Positions 33,876 through 42,395 of a stretch of 47,718 nucleotides of DNA are shown here, piece by piece. The DNA lies in contig NZ_JAEDAH010000043.1 of NCBI RefSeq assembly GCF_020320395.1, positions 110,035-157,752 on the forward strand, written 5' to 3'. A program made the translations under genes and the position numbers. Position 1 is the first letter of the stretch, and the number at the start of each line of letters is the position of its first letter. The notes beneath the pieces were generated by a model. The model worked only from the letters and a program-made list of their open reading frames with translations. It was not told where the DNA came from and ran no database searches. Source of the DNA: Thalassolituus marinus (GTDB taxonomy: Bacteria; Pseudomonadota; Gammaproteobacteria; Pseudomonadales; Oceanobacteraceae).

Positions 33876-33909
33876 GAAAAAGCCCCGCTCTTTTGCAAGT
33901 AGCGAGGCT
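33876..33909 (-). terminator. tRNA-Phe terminator
   Basis: On the minus strand AGCCTCGCT (33909-33901), an 11-nt loop and AGCGGGGCT (33889-33881) form a 9-bp stem with one G-U pair, followed by TTTTT. It begins 11 bp after the tRNA CCA end and is repeated in the two upstream units. Confidence 0.85.
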
Positions 33910-33920
33910 CTTAGAATAAA

Positions 33921-33996
33921 TGGTGCCCAGAGGCGGAATCGAACCACCGACACGGGGATTTTCAATCCCCTGCTCTACCGACTGAGCTATCTGGGC
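33921..33996 (-). tRNA. tRNA-Phe (anticodon GAA)
   Basis: A complete 76-nt tRNA on the minus strand: 5' GCCCAGA pairs with TCTGGGC, discriminator A and encoded CCA (33923-33921). The D-arm is AGCTCAGTCGGTAGAGC, the anticodon loop TTGAAAA gives GAA, and the T-arm contains GGTTCGATTCC. Its 3' end is the source of the neighbouring repeats. Confidence 0.97.
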
Positions 33997-34035
33997 ACTG
34001 CGTGGTCACTAGGTCGTGATCAGCAAGTGGCGCGT

Positions 34036-34064
34036 ATTAAACCGTTTGCCCGGGTTGCTGTCAA
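34036..34064 (-). promoter_or_regulatory. tRNA-Phe promoter
   Basis: On the minus strand TTGACA (34059-34064), a 17-bp spacer and TTTAAT (34036-34041), followed by a GC-rich discriminator (GCGCC), as expected for a stable-RNA promoter under stringent control. The transcript would begin about 33 nt before the tRNA. Confidence 0.75.
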
Positions 34065-34078
34065 GCACCTGAAACACT

Positions 34079-34357
34079 TTATTTATCTTTATTTTCAGGC
34101 ACATAGCCTTCGGCTTTGTCGTAATCGTCGCCGCTGAGGAATTTTGCCCTCTGTTCGGTCAGATATTTACGTGCCTGCATATCCATCATGTTCAGATGCT
34201 TCTCATTGATCAGGCGGGTCTGGTGTTCAGTCCACTCGGCCCATGCTTTGCGGGATACCTGATTGAAGATTTCTTCGCCCTTAGGGCCGGGAAAAGGCGG
34301 CGCGTCCAGACCTTCCAGTTCCTGTTGGTACTTCTGGCAGAATACGGTTCGGCTCAT
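34079..34357 (-). CDS. yggX: Fe(II)-trafficking / oxidative damage protection protein
   Basis: A 92-residue YggX protein: [39 protein letters not shown] is the family signature, including the conserved Cys7. It limits iron-driven oxidative damage to Fe-S proteins. The ATG at 34357 overlaps the mutY stop (ATGA); the frame extends upstream only by reading through mutY. The mutY-yggX pairing is conserved in gammaproteobacteria and fits MutY carrying an Fe-S cluster. Confidence 0.95.
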   Translation of the reverse strand: MSRTVFCQKYQQELEGLDAPPFPGPKGEEIFNQVSRKAWAEWTEHQTRLINEKHLNMMDMQARKYLTEQRAKFLSGDDYDKAEGYVPENKDK

Positions 34358-35418
34358 AGCAATATCTCTGTCTGATGGCTGTCGAGCAGCATTTTTACCG
34401 GGGCAGCCAGCCCCAGCGTGCCGGGTTGTTGGGGATTGTACCAGTAACCCATGTCCTGTTCGCGCACTGCGGCAGGTGTACTGTTTAAGCGGAATACAAC
34501 CGGCTGAATATCCAGGTGATAGTGACTGAAGGTATGGCGGAAAGGCGTCAGCCACTCTTCTTTGTAATCACAGCCACTGATATTGGCTGCCAGCCACTGT
34601 GTCGCTTCGGCGCTATCAGCGGCTTCCGGGAAACTCCACAGACCGCCCCAGATTCCTTTTTGCGGGCGTTGCTGCAGCAGAAAGTGGTTATCCGGGGTGC
34701 AGGCCATAATCAGTAGCGTGCTGCGTACCGGCTTCTGTTTTTTCGGTTTGCTGTTGGGGAACTGAGTCGGTTTACCAGTTTGCAGGCCTGCACATTGTGG
34801 CTGCAGCGGGCAGATGCCACAGGCTGGTTTGCTGCGGGTGCAGAGTGTCGCACCCAGGTCCATCATTGCCTGGGTGTATTCGCGTGAGCTGTGGTCTGGC
34901 GTAAGTTGCTCGGCAATTTCCCACAACTGGTTCTGCACGCGGGTTTCACCGGGCCAGCCTTCAATGGCGAGAAAGCGGGTCAGCACCCGTTTAACGTTGC
35001 CATCGAGAATGGGGGCATTGATACCCATGCTGATAGAAGCAATGGCAGCTGCGGTTGAGCGGCCGATGCCAGGCAGGCTTGCCAGTTGGTCAACGCTTTC
35101 CGGGAACTGGCTGTTATAGTCGTTTACTACTTTCTGCGCGCAGGCGTGCAGGTTTCGTCCGCGAGCGTAGTATCCAAGCCCGGTCCACAAGTGCAGGACT
35201 TCGTCCTGTTCTGCTGCAGCCAGGCTTTGTACATCAGGAAAGCGCGCCATAAAGCGTTCGTAGTATGGAATGACGGTGGTGACCTGGGTTTGCTGCAGCA
35301 TGATTTCAGACACCCACACCCGGTAGGGGGTGATATTTTGTTGCCACGGGAGGTCTTTACGGCCGTTCTGGTGATACCAGTTCAGTACCGCTTCCGAGAA
35401 GGTAAATGCACTGCTCAT
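34354..35418 (-). CDS. mutY: Adenine DNA glycosylase MutY
   Basis: A 354-residue enzyme that removes adenine mispaired with 8-oxoguanine. Catalytic Glu is in [10 protein letters not shown] (about 37), the helix-hairpin-helix with catalytic Asp in [30 protein letters not shown] (about 112-142), and the 4Fe-4S ligands form C-x6-C-x2-C-x5-C in [17 protein letters not shown] (about 192-208). The C-terminal NUDIX-like 8-oxoG-recognition domain (from about 228) is present. First gene of the mutY-yggX operon. Confidence 0.96.
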   Translation of the reverse strand: MSSAFTFSEAVLNWYHQNGRKDLPWQQNITPYRVWVSEIMLQQTQVTTVIPYYERFMARFPDVQSLAAAEQDEVLHLWTGLGYYARGRNLHACAQKVVNDYNSQFPESVDQLASLPGIGRSTAAAIASISMGINAPILDGNVKRVLTRFLAIEGWPGETRVQNQLWEIAEQLTPDHSSREYTQAMMDLGATLCTRSKPACGICPLQPQCAGLQTGKPTQFPNSKPKKQKPVRSTLLIMACTPDNHFLLQQRPQKGIWGGLWSFPEAADSAEATQWLAANISGCDYKEEWLTPFRHTFSHYHLDIQPVVFRLNSTPAAVREQDMGYWYNPQQPGTLGLAAPVKMLLDSHQTEILL

Positions 35419-35471
35419 GTTGGCGAATATTCAGGCGTGTTCAGACAGATGGCCGTAGTATACGGCATCTG

Positions 35472-37886
35472 TCACAGGGTGATGTCGTTGTTGTCTTTCA
35501 GGCGTTCATTTTCACTGAGGAACTGGTGCAGCTGTCCCAGCGACAGCGGACGGCTGAACAGGTAGCCCTGACCTTCGTCGCAGTTATTCTGACGCAGGAA
35601 CTGCAGTTGCTCCTGGGTTTCCACGCCTTCGGCGACCACTGTCATCGACAGCTTGTGTGCCATCGCAATGACCGCCGCGGTAATCGCCATGTCGTTTTTG
35701 TCTTCCGGAATATCCATAACGAAGGATCGGTCGACCTTCAGAACATCAATCGGGAAACGCTTGATGTAGGCCAGAGAGGAATAACCGGTACCGAAGTCAT
35801 CAATGGCAATCGCTACGCCGGTTTTCTTGATTTCCTGCATGATCTGAATAGCCGACTCAACGTCTTCCATCAGCGTGCTTTCGGTGATCTCAAGCTCGAG
35901 ACAGTGCGGCGGAATATTGGTGATTTCCAATACGCTGCGAATACGCTGTAACAGATGCGGATCGGTGAACTGTCGGGCCGACAGGTTAACAGCCACCTTA
36001 GCGTGTTCCGGCAGAACGTTGCTGCGAATCAGTGAGCTGATCTGACGACAGCTCTGTTCCAGTACCCAGCTACCAATCTCCAGAATCTGTCCGGTTTCTT
36101 CCGCCACCGGAATGAAGCGGTCAGGGGTAATCATGCCTTTTTCAGGGTGCTGCCAGCGGATCAGTGTTTCAACCCCGGTGATGCCGAAGTCGAACAAGCT
36201 GATTTTCGGCTGGAACACCAGGCTGAATTGCTGACGGGCAATGGCTTCGTTGATTTCCTTCTCCAGCGACAGGTGCTCGAGAATGGAGTGATTCATATCT
36301 TCTGAGAAGAACTGGAAATTGTTACGGCCAAGTTCCTTGGCGCGATACATCGCCAGGTCGGCGTTTTTCATCAGGGTGTTGGCGTCAGTTGAATCTTCCG
36401 GCGTCATCGTGATGCCGATACTAACGGTGGTAACGATATCCTGACCTTTGATTCGAATCGGTTTGGCCATGGCGTGCAGCAGTTTCTCTGCGACCACCAG
36501 TACGTCAGATGTGTGGTGGACATCGGTCAGCAGAATCGTGAATTCATCGCCACCAATGCGCGATACCGTGTCATTTTCGCGTACGGTATTACTCAGTCGG
36601 TGGGCGACTTCCTTCAGCAGGATGTCGCCGGCGTCGTGCCCCAGAGTATCGTTAACGCGTTTGAACTGGTCCATATCGAGGAACATCAGTGCCATGGACG
36701 AGCCTGAGCGCAGAACGCTTTTCACCGACTTTTCCAGTCGGTTACGGAACAGACGGCGGTTAGCCAGGCCCGTCAGCGGGTCGTAGAAGGCCAGGGTTTC
36801 CATCTGAATCTGCGCGGCTTTCAGCTCGGAGATATCAGAAATCGCGCCGAGGTAGCCAAGCAGTTCGCCGTTGCGGTCGTGCAGCGCACTGGCCAGCATA
36901 TGGATCCACAGAGGGCTCTGGTCGCGGCGCAACAATCGCAGTTCCAGTGCAATACTTTCCTGTTCGCAAATCAGTCGATTCCAGGCGTGCTGAACGGCGG
37001 AAATATCATCGGGGTGAATACGGGCAAACCATTCCTGCATGCCTGGCAGATCGTCCTGTACGCCGTGGATGTCGCGCCAGCGCTGATTAACGTACTGCAG
37101 GTGCTGTTTCGGATCGACCTGAAAGATGCCAACCGGCGACAGGGCCGTCAGTTTACGGAAGCGCTCTTCACTGGTTTTCAGCGAGGCGTTTTCTTCTTCT
37201 ACGGTACGCAGCAACGAGTTAAACAGATCAACCAGATCACCCAGTTCATCATTGTTTTCTTTACTGGCGCGGATCGAGTAATCCTTGCGTAGCATGATGT
37301 TACGCAGGGTATCGCTCAGCTCGCGCATTGGTCGCGCTACGACTTCCTGCAGGCGTGAGGCGAGTAATAACGACAGAATGCTGGCAGCGGCGAGAATGAT
37401 GCCGGAGAAAATCAGAAACTGCTGAATACGGTGAATCAGATCCTGCTGACTGATTTCTATATACAGGGTGCCGATGGGGGTGTCATCGAGCAGAATCGGA
37501 AAAAACTGACTGAATGTCGACTGGCGATTTGCCTGCAACGAATGCAGCTGTCGTGGACATTCGGGGGCAGAATCCTGACTGCGGTAACCAGCTGCCAGGG
37601 TTTGCGGATCGGCGTAAATACAGCCACGTTGTACGCTGGTGTCAGCTTTCAGGGTGTTGAGGTTTGTTTTCAGCAGATCAAAATCGCCGAACGTCAGTGC
37701 TGCGGTAGCACGGTTGGCAATCACTTCACCAAGAATGGTCAGCTTACGCTCCACATCCTGGCGTGCGAGATAGTACTCCAGCGAAATAAAAGCGAGGTTG
37801 GAGGTGAGAAGCGTCAGTCCGGTAGTGATAAGGGCTACCATGACGAGTTTGCGTCGCAGCGACTGGGTACGCAGGGTGCCAATCAT
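35472..37886 (-). CDS. Membrane GGDEF/EAL sensor protein with HAMP and PAS domains
   Basis: An 804-residue cyclic-di-GMP enzyme. Order: membrane helix (15-35), periplasmic sensor of about 110 residues, second helix (about 157-178), HAMP (about 180-235), PAS (about 243-362), GGDEF (about 370-530) with intact RIGGDEF, and EAL (about 545-800). The EAL signature reads ETL, a common tolerated variant, with ELEITES and DDFGTGYSS intact, so both synthesis and breakdown remain possible. It lies 53 bp downstream of the mlaC-side gap and upstream of mutY, and appears to be transcribed alone. Confidence 0.92.
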   Translation of the reverse strand: MIGTLRTQSLRRKLVMVALITTGLTLLTSNLAFISLEYYLARQDVERKLTILGEVIANRATAALTFGDFDLLKTNLNTLKADTSVQRGCIYADPQTLAAGYRSQDSAPECPRQLHSLQANRQSTFSQFFPILLDDTPIGTLYIEISQQDLIHRIQQFLIFSGIILAAASILSLLLASRLQEVVARPMRELSDTLRNIMLRKDYSIRASKENNDELGDLVDLFNSLLRTVEEENASLKTSEERFRKLTALSPVGIFQVDPKQHLQYVNQRWRDIHGVQDDLPGMQEWFARIHPDDISAVQHAWNRLICEQESIALELRLLRRDQSPLWIHMLASALHDRNGELLGYLGAISDISELKAAQIQMETLAFYDPLTGLANRRLFRNRLEKSVKSVLRSGSSMALMFLDMDQFKRVNDTLGHDAGDILLKEVAHRLSNTVRENDTVSRIGGDEFTILLTDVHHTSDVLVVAEKLLHAMAKPIRIKGQDIVTTVSIGITMTPEDSTDANTLMKNADLAMYRAKELGRNNFQFFSEDMNHSILEHLSLEKEINEAIARQQFSLVFQPKISLFDFGITGVETLIRWQHPEKGMITPDRFIPVAEETGQILEIGSWVLEQSCRQISSLIRSNVLPEHAKVAVNLSARQFTDPHLLQRIRSVLEITNIPPHCLELEITESTLMEDVESAIQIMQEIKKTGVAIAIDDFGTGYSSLAYIKRFPIDVLKVDRSFVMDIPEDKNDMAITAAVIAMAHKLSMTVVAEGVETQEQLQFLRQNNCDEGQGYLFSRPLSLGQLHQFLSENERLKDNNDITL

Positions 37887-38108
37887 AGTGCTGAGCCCCT
37901 CATTCCCTGACGGCGGTTATTCCTGAATTTACTGTGGCTGTAGCCAACAGACTGACTGACCATAGAGTGCTGTGATCCTGCTGGTGAACGACTGATAGTG
38001 TCAATCCGGATGTCTGCGTGCAAGTGTGAATGTCGGAAGAGACTGTCATTTTGCGCAACAAGTCTCTAACAGAGTAGGTACAGAAGGGCTGTTTGTCAGT
38101 AGCGCGGG

Positions 38109-38136
38109 CAAAAAAAACTGGCCGCAGGGGCCAGTT
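38109..38136 (-). terminator. Intrinsic terminator after mlaC
   Basis: On the minus strand AACTGGCC (38136-38129), a 5-nt loop and GGCCAGTT (38123-38116), then a T-run, 40 bp after the mlaC stop. The rest of the 37887-38176 gap shows nothing else I can support. Confidence 0.88.
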
Positions 38137-38176
38137 AACAAGGGGGAGGAAAAACAGAAGCAGTATGTGCTTTCTG

Positions 38177-38794
38177 TTAGTTTGCATCCTCAACCGAAAG
38201 TTCCGCCAGCAGGTCATTCATGCTGATGTTCTGCAGGCGTTCACTCAACTGATCCCGGTAGGTTTTCACCATGCCAAGTCCGGCGACTACGGCGTCGTAT
38301 ACTTTCCACTCTGCCGTTTGCTTGTCCTTGTAGAGACGGAAATCAATCGGAACTGTCTGGCCACTGGTCTGGGTCAGTGTGCCCTTAACCAGGGCACGAT
38401 CGCCACTGTCATTGAACATTGGCTCTTCAAATACGAACTGTTCGCCATTAAAGGCTTTGAAAGCGCCTGCGTAGGTACGGATCTGACGTTCGCGGAAGCG
38501 ATCGATAAATGCCTGACGCTGATCCGGTGTAGCACGACGCCAGTATTTACCCAGAGCACCCATGGCGATTTTTTCCTGATCGATGGCTGGCACGATGTAG
38601 GTTTCTACCAGACGGCGTACTTCCTCTTCTGTACGTTGCTCAGGTGTCAGCTTGTTCAGCTCTTCAATAACACCAAAGGTCGCAGTGGTGACGACGTCTT
38701 TAGGGGATGGTATGTCAGCTGCAAAGGCCTTGGTGCCGATCAATGCGGTGATCAGCAGGAGAAAGGCGGATACAGACTGCAGGGCGATTCTCAT
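38177..38794 (-). CDS. MlaC-like periplasmic phospholipid-binding protein
   Basis: A 205-residue exported protein: signal peptide 1-25 (cleavage after FAADIP-region AFA), then an MlaC/Ttg2D fold with LVETYIVPAIDQEKIAMGALGKYWRRATPDQRQAFIDRF near residues 66-104 and the C-terminal WKVYDAVVAGLGMVKTYRDQ. MlaC ferries phospholipids between the outer membrane and the MlaFEDB transporter. It is an orphan here, away from mla genes, so it may be a second, specialised carrier. Confidence 0.88.
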   Translation of the reverse strand: MRIALQSVSAFLLLITALIGTKAFAADIPSPKDVVTTATFGVIEELNKLTPEQRTEEEVRRLVETYIVPAIDQEKIAMGALGKYWRRATPDQRQAFIDRFRERQIRTYAGAFKAFNGEQFVFEEPMFNDSGDRALVKGTLTQTSGQTVPIDFRLYKDKQTAEWKVYDAVVAGLGMVKTYRDQLSERLQNISMNDLLAELSVEDAN

Positions 38795-38906
38795 CAGCGG
38801 TTGCTCCGGTCGTATTCGATCTGAGGACAGTATGGCTTTGTCAGAGTTCTAATTAAAGCCACGCTGTCCGAATATTTTGTTGCAACAGTGGGATAATTTG
38901 CACTCT

Positions 38907-39320
38907 TTATTGTGGATTGTAGAAGGTTTTGTCCTCAAAAGACTCAAAGCCCCGACGGATCAGCGCCTGCTGCAGTGCTTCCGGGCAGTTTGGTTCAATG
39001 GCCAGTTGCAGGCCTTCGCTGTCTGCCCAGCGCTGGATGAAGTGAATCATCTGGTGCATAACGCCGCGGCGCTGGGTCACAGCCCGTACCCCGGCGGCAG
39101 ACAATACGACCGTATCGGGCGAGGTTTTCTCGGCCAGCAAGGCGCCGATCAGACGGTCGTTAAAGCGGCCGGCAATTACCCAGTGATCGTTATCCAGCCA
39201 TTGGCTGAGTGCAACCTGATCTTTGTTCAGACCATCGGGGCTGGTTTCCTGCTGGATCTTGGAAAGATCGGTCCAGTCAGCCTCGCTGGGCTGGTGGATA
39301 TGTTCGAGTTTAACGGGCAC
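38907..39320 (-). CDS. PanZ-like acetyl-CoA-binding GNAT protein
   Basis: A 137-residue GNAT-fold protein resembling PanZ (PanM), which binds acetyl-CoA and drives self-cleavage of aspartate decarboxylase PanD. The N-terminal DWTDLSKIQQETSPDGL stretch and the acetyl-CoA loop VTQRRGVMHQMIHF (about 80-93) fit that family. The panD gene is not in the window, so the partner cannot be checked; a generic acetyltransferase is the alternative. Confidence 0.75.
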   Translation of the reverse strand: MPVKLEHIHQPSEADWTDLSKIQQETSPDGLNKDQVALSQWLDNDHWVIAGRFNDRLIGALLAEKTSPDTVVLSAAGVRAVTQRRGVMHQMIHFIQRWADSEGLQLAIEPNCPEALQQALIRRGFESFEDKTFYNPQ

Positions 39321-39409
39321 AGCGGGCTCCCATTAAGGTGTGTGTTTAGCGGGCGAGATTTTTAGCGCTGTCAGCCTCAGTCTGGCCTACTTTCTTAAGC
39401 GCTTTGCTT

Positions 39410-39415
39410 TATAAT
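39410..39415 (+). promoter_or_regulatory. Probable -10 element of the his operon
   Basis: A perfect TATAAT lies 37 bp before the hisB start; the -35 region is weak. No his leader peptide with repeated His codons or attenuator is visible in the 130 bp upstream. Confidence 0.5.
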
Positions 39416-39452
39416 GCTTTCTTTTCCATTTTGCGAGAGTTGGAGCTAGCCC

Positions 39453-40043
39453 ATGACCCGCGCCGCAACGGTCGAGCGTAATACGCTGGAGACCCAGATC
39501 AGCATCACCATTGACCTCGATGGTACCGGTAACGCTAAGTTTGATACTGGTGTGCCTTTCCTCGAGCACATGCTGGATCAGATTGCCCGTCATGGTCTGA
39601 TCGACCTCGACATCACCTGCAAGGGTGATAATCACATTGATGATCACCACAGCGTTGAAGATATCGGTATCACGCTGGGTCAGGCGTTTGCCAAAGCCGT
39701 TGGTGATAAGAAAGGTATCGTTCGCTACGGTCACTCTTATGTGCCGCTGGACGAAGCTTTGTCACGCGTTGTGATCGACTTCTCTGGTCGTCCGGGCCTG
39801 TTTATGAATGTTGAGTTCACCCGCGCCTCTATTGGCAAACTGGATACTCAGTTGTTCTGGGAGTTCTTCCAGGGCTTCGTGAATCACGCCGGCGTGACTC
39901 TGCACATTGATAACATCAAGGGCTTTAACGCTCACCACCAGGCCGAGACCATCTTCAAGGCTTTCGGTCGCGCACTGCGTATGGCGCTGGCTGAAGATCC
40001 ACGCATGGCGGGTGTTATGCCTTCCACTAAAGGTTGTCTGTAA
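39453..40043 (+). CDS. hisB: Imidazoleglycerol-phosphate dehydratase
   Basis: A 196-residue monofunctional HisB (no phosphatase domain), as in pseudomonads. It dehydrates imidazole glycerol phosphate in histidine synthesis. Metal-binding motifs [10 protein letters not shown] and [10 protein letters not shown] (about 44 and 67-76) and the later [18 protein letters not shown] are intact. First of four consecutive his genes. Confidence 0.97.
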   Translation: MTRAATVERNTLETQISITIDLDGTGNAKFDTGVPFLEHMLDQIARHGLIDLDITCKGDNHIDDHHSVEDIGITLGQAFAKAVGDKKGIVRYGHSYVPLDEALSRVVIDFSGRPGLFMNVEFTRASIGKLDTQLFWEFFQGFVNHAGVTLHIDNIKGFNAHHQAETIFKAFGRALRMALAEDPRMAGVMPSTKGCL

Positions 40044-40055
40044 GGAAGTAATGTC

Positions 40056-40700
40056 ATGAGCAGTAAAATCTGTGCTGTCATCGACTATGGCATGGGCAAC
40101 CTTCACTCCGCTCACGGTGCGCTGCAAACGGTCGCGCCGGATACCAAAGTGGTTGTGACCAGTGATCCTGAAGTCATTCTGAAAGCCGACCATGTGGTTC
40201 TGCCGGGCGTTGGTGCTATTCGCGACTGTATGGCTGAAATCCGTGCTCAGGGTATTGATCAGGTGGTAGCCGAGGTCCGCAACAGCAAACCGTTACTGGG
40301 TATCTGCGTTGGCCTGCAGGCGATGATGGATAGCAGTGAAGAAAACGGTGGTGTTGACTGCATGGGGCTGTTTTCTGGTCAGGTGAAGTTCTTCGGCAAC
40401 GATCTGGTTGAGAACGGTGAGCAACTGAAGGTTCCGCATATGGGCTGGAACCGGGTTGAGCAGGTAGCGCACCCGTTGTGGTCCGGCATCGCTGACAACA
40501 GCCGTTTTTACTTTGTGCACTCCTATTATGTGCAGGCGGCAGATGCCTCGCAGGTAAAAGGTCGTGGCCACTACGGCGTCGATTTCGCCGCGGCAATGGG
40601 TCAGGACAATGTTTTTGCTGTGCAATTCCACCCGGAGAAGAGCCACAACGCTGGTCTGGCGTTGCTGCGTAACTTCCTCGCCTGGGACGGTCAGGCCTGA
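40056..40700 (+). CDS. hisH: Imidazole glycerol phosphate synthase, glutaminase subunit
   Basis: A 214-residue class I glutamine amidotransferase that feeds ammonia to HisF. The catalytic triad is visible: Cys in LLGICVGLQ (about 86), and His and Glu in VQFHPEKS (about 195-197). Starts 12 bp after hisB. Confidence 0.97.
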   Translation: MSSKICAVIDYGMGNLHSAHGALQTVAPDTKVVVTSDPEVILKADHVVLPGVGAIRDCMAEIRAQGIDQVVAEVRNSKPLLGICVGLQAMMDSSEENGGVDCMGLFSGQVKFFGNDLVENGEQLKVPHMGWNRVEQVAHPLWSGIADNSRFYFVHSYYVQAADASQVKGRGHYGVDFAAAMGQDNVFAVQFHPEKSHNAGLALLRNFLAWDGQA

Positions 40701-40740
40701 GCGTAAACGAATTTCCGATTTTTGAAGGTAAGGTAAAACA

Positions 40741-41481
40741 ATGCTGGTAATCCCTGCGATTGATTTAAAAGATGGTCAGTGCGTGCGTCTGCGTCAGGGC
40801 CGTATGGATGATTCCACGGTATTCGGTGACGATCCTGTGTCCATGGCTAAGCGTTGGGTTGATGCTGGCTGTCGTCGCCTGCACCTGGTGGATCTGAATG
40901 GTGCGTTCGCCGGTGAGCCGGTGAATGGTGAAGCTGTGACCGCAATTGCTAAAGCATTCCCGGGTCTGCCAATTCAGATTGGCGGTGGTATCCGTACACT
41001 GGAAACTATTGAGCACTACATCAAAGCCGGTGTGAGCTACGTCATTATCGGAACGAAAGCAGTGAAAGAGCCTGAGTTCGTGAAGGAAGCCTGTAAAGCA
41101 TTTCCGGGCACTGTGATTGTGGGTCTGGATGCGCAGGACGGCTTTGTTGCTACCGATGGCTGGGCTGAAGTGTCTGAAGTGAAAGCGGTTGATCTGGCTA
41201 AGCAGTTTAAAGATGACGGTGTGACTTCCATTGTTTACACCGATATCGCTCGTGACGGCATGATGCAGGGCGTTAACGTTGAAGCGACGCTGAATCTGGC
41301 GGTTGAAGGCGGTATTCCGGTGATCGCTTCTGGCGGTGTTACCAATATCGAAGACATTCGTGCGCTGTCGAAAGTGGCGGGTCAGGGCATTCTGGGTGCG
41401 ATCACTGGTCGCGCTATCTATGAAGGCACGCTGAACGTTGCTGAAGCTCAGGCTCTGGCCGACGAACTGACAGGAAAATAA
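40741..41481 (+). CDS. hisA: Phosphoribosylformimino-5-aminoimidazole carboxamide ribotide isomerase
   Basis: A 246-residue TIM-barrel isomerase. The catalytic Asp pair is in [13 protein letters not shown] (Asp8) and [12 protein letters not shown] (about 129), with phosphate-binding GGGIRT and ASGGV loops. Starts 40 bp after hisH with its own AAGGTAAGG site. Confidence 0.97.
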   Translation: MLVIPAIDLKDGQCVRLRQGRMDDSTVFGDDPVSMAKRWVDAGCRRLHLVDLNGAFAGEPVNGEAVTAIAKAFPGLPIQIGGGIRTLETIEHYIKAGVSYVIIGTKAVKEPEFVKEACKAFPGTVIVGLDAQDGFVATDGWAEVSEVKAVDLAKQFKDDGVTSIVYTDIARDGMMQGVNVEATLNLAVEGGIPVIASGGVTNIEDIRALSKVAGQGILGAITGRAIYEGTLNVAEAQALADELTGK

Positions 41482-41483
41482 TC

Positions 41484-42248
41484 ATGGCACTGGCTAAGCG
41501 CATCATTCCTTGTCTGGATGTGGATAAAGGTCGCGTTGTTAAAGGCGTGAACTTTGTTGGTATTCGTGACGCCGGTGACCCGGTTGAGATTGCCAAGCGT
41601 TACAACGACCAGGGTGCAGACGAGATTACCTTTCTCGATATTACGGCCAGCCATGAAGGTCGCGATACCACGGTGCATATGGTGGAAGCCATTGCCGAGC
41701 AGGTGTTTATTCCGCTGACTGTTGGTGGCGGTATTCGCGAGCTGGAAGATATCCGCCGTATGCTGAATGCCGGTGCTGACAAGGTGTCGATCAACTCTGC
41801 GGCGGTATATAACCCTGAGTTTGTTAAAGCGGCATCGGATAAGTTTGGCGCGCAGTGCATTGTGGTGGCGATTGATGCCAAGCAGGTGGCTGATGACCGC
41901 TGGGAAATCTTCACTCACGGTGGCCGTAAACCAACCGGTATTAACGCGGTTGAGTGGGCGGTGAAAATGGCTGAGTACGGCGCTGGCGAGATTCTGCTGA
42001 CGTCGATGGATCGTGATGGTGTGAAGTCTGGCTTTGATCTGGGCGTGACCCGTGCAATCGCCGATGCGGTCAATATTCCGGTGATTGCCTCCGGTGGCGT
42101 GGGTAATCTGGACCATCTGGTGGATGGCGTTAAGCAGGGCCATGCTGATGCAGTGCTGGCGGCGAGTATTTTTCACTTTGGTGAATACACGGTGCAGCAA
42201 GCGAAGGAACATATGGCAGCGGCCGGCATTGAGATGCGGCTGGACTGA
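41484..42248 (+). CDS. hisF: Imidazole glycerol phosphate synthase, cyclase subunit
   Basis: A 254-residue TIM-barrel partner of HisH; catalytic Asp residues are in [14 protein letters not shown] (Asp11) and [13 protein letters not shown] (about 130). It begins 2 bp after the hisA stop, so the pair is coupled. The hisIE genes are not in the window. A terminator follows. Confidence 0.97.
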   Translation: MALAKRIIPCLDVDKGRVVKGVNFVGIRDAGDPVEIAKRYNDQGADEITFLDITASHEGRDTTVHMVEAIAEQVFIPLTVGGGIRELEDIRRMLNAGADKVSINSAAVYNPEFVKAASDKFGAQCIVVAIDAKQVADDRWEIFTHGGRKPTGINAVEWAVKMAEYGAGEILLTSMDRDGVKSGFDLGVTRAIADAVNIPVIASGGVGNLDHLVDGVKQGHADAVLAASIFHFGEYTVQQAKEHMAAAGIEMRLD

Positions 42249-42266
42249 CATAGTGAAATGTTGACG

Positions 42267-42302
42267 AAAGCCCGGTTTCGATAAGAAATCGGGCTTTTTT
42301 TT
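42267..42302 (+). terminator. Intrinsic terminator of the his operon
   Basis: AAAGCCCGGTTTC and GAAATCGGGCTTT form a 13-bp stem with one G-U pair and loop GATAA, followed by T-run, about 19 bp after hisF. Confidence 0.92.
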
Positions 42303-42395
42303 GAACTGAAGGAAAAGCTGCCGCAATTTCGCATTTGAAAATGCAGAGTCATGCGGTGTAATGAGCAGCCTGATGTATAAGGGTTCAGACAGGAA

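Larger units (their letters stand above)
33518..33937. repeat. 175-bp tandem repeats ending in tRNA-Phe
   Basis: Units begin at 33518, 33693 and 33868, giving an exact 175-bp period. The first two are complete; the third passes into the real tRNA-Phe after 17 shared bases. Each unit carries the tRNA-Phe terminator, the last 17 bp of the tRNA (CCA end, acceptor and 3' T-stem), a 68-bp block of four hairpins, then GAATCGAACC, which matches the tRNA T-loop. The units differ at only a few positions. No gene is supported in 33395-33920; the long frame across it is a by-product of the repeats. Confidence 0.9.

Noticed and set aside
33518..33937. CRISPR array
   Set aside because: The 175-bp units are tandem and contain tRNA and terminator sequence; there are no short repeats with unique spacers and no cas genes.
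33651..33965. 104-codon frame across the repeats
   Set aside because: It spans tandem repeats and the tRNA-Phe gene and repeats itself; it is a by-product of the DNA repeat.
41448..42326. 292-codon antisense frame over hisF
   Set aside because: It covers a well conserved hisF gene and its terminator on the other strand and has no recognisable features.
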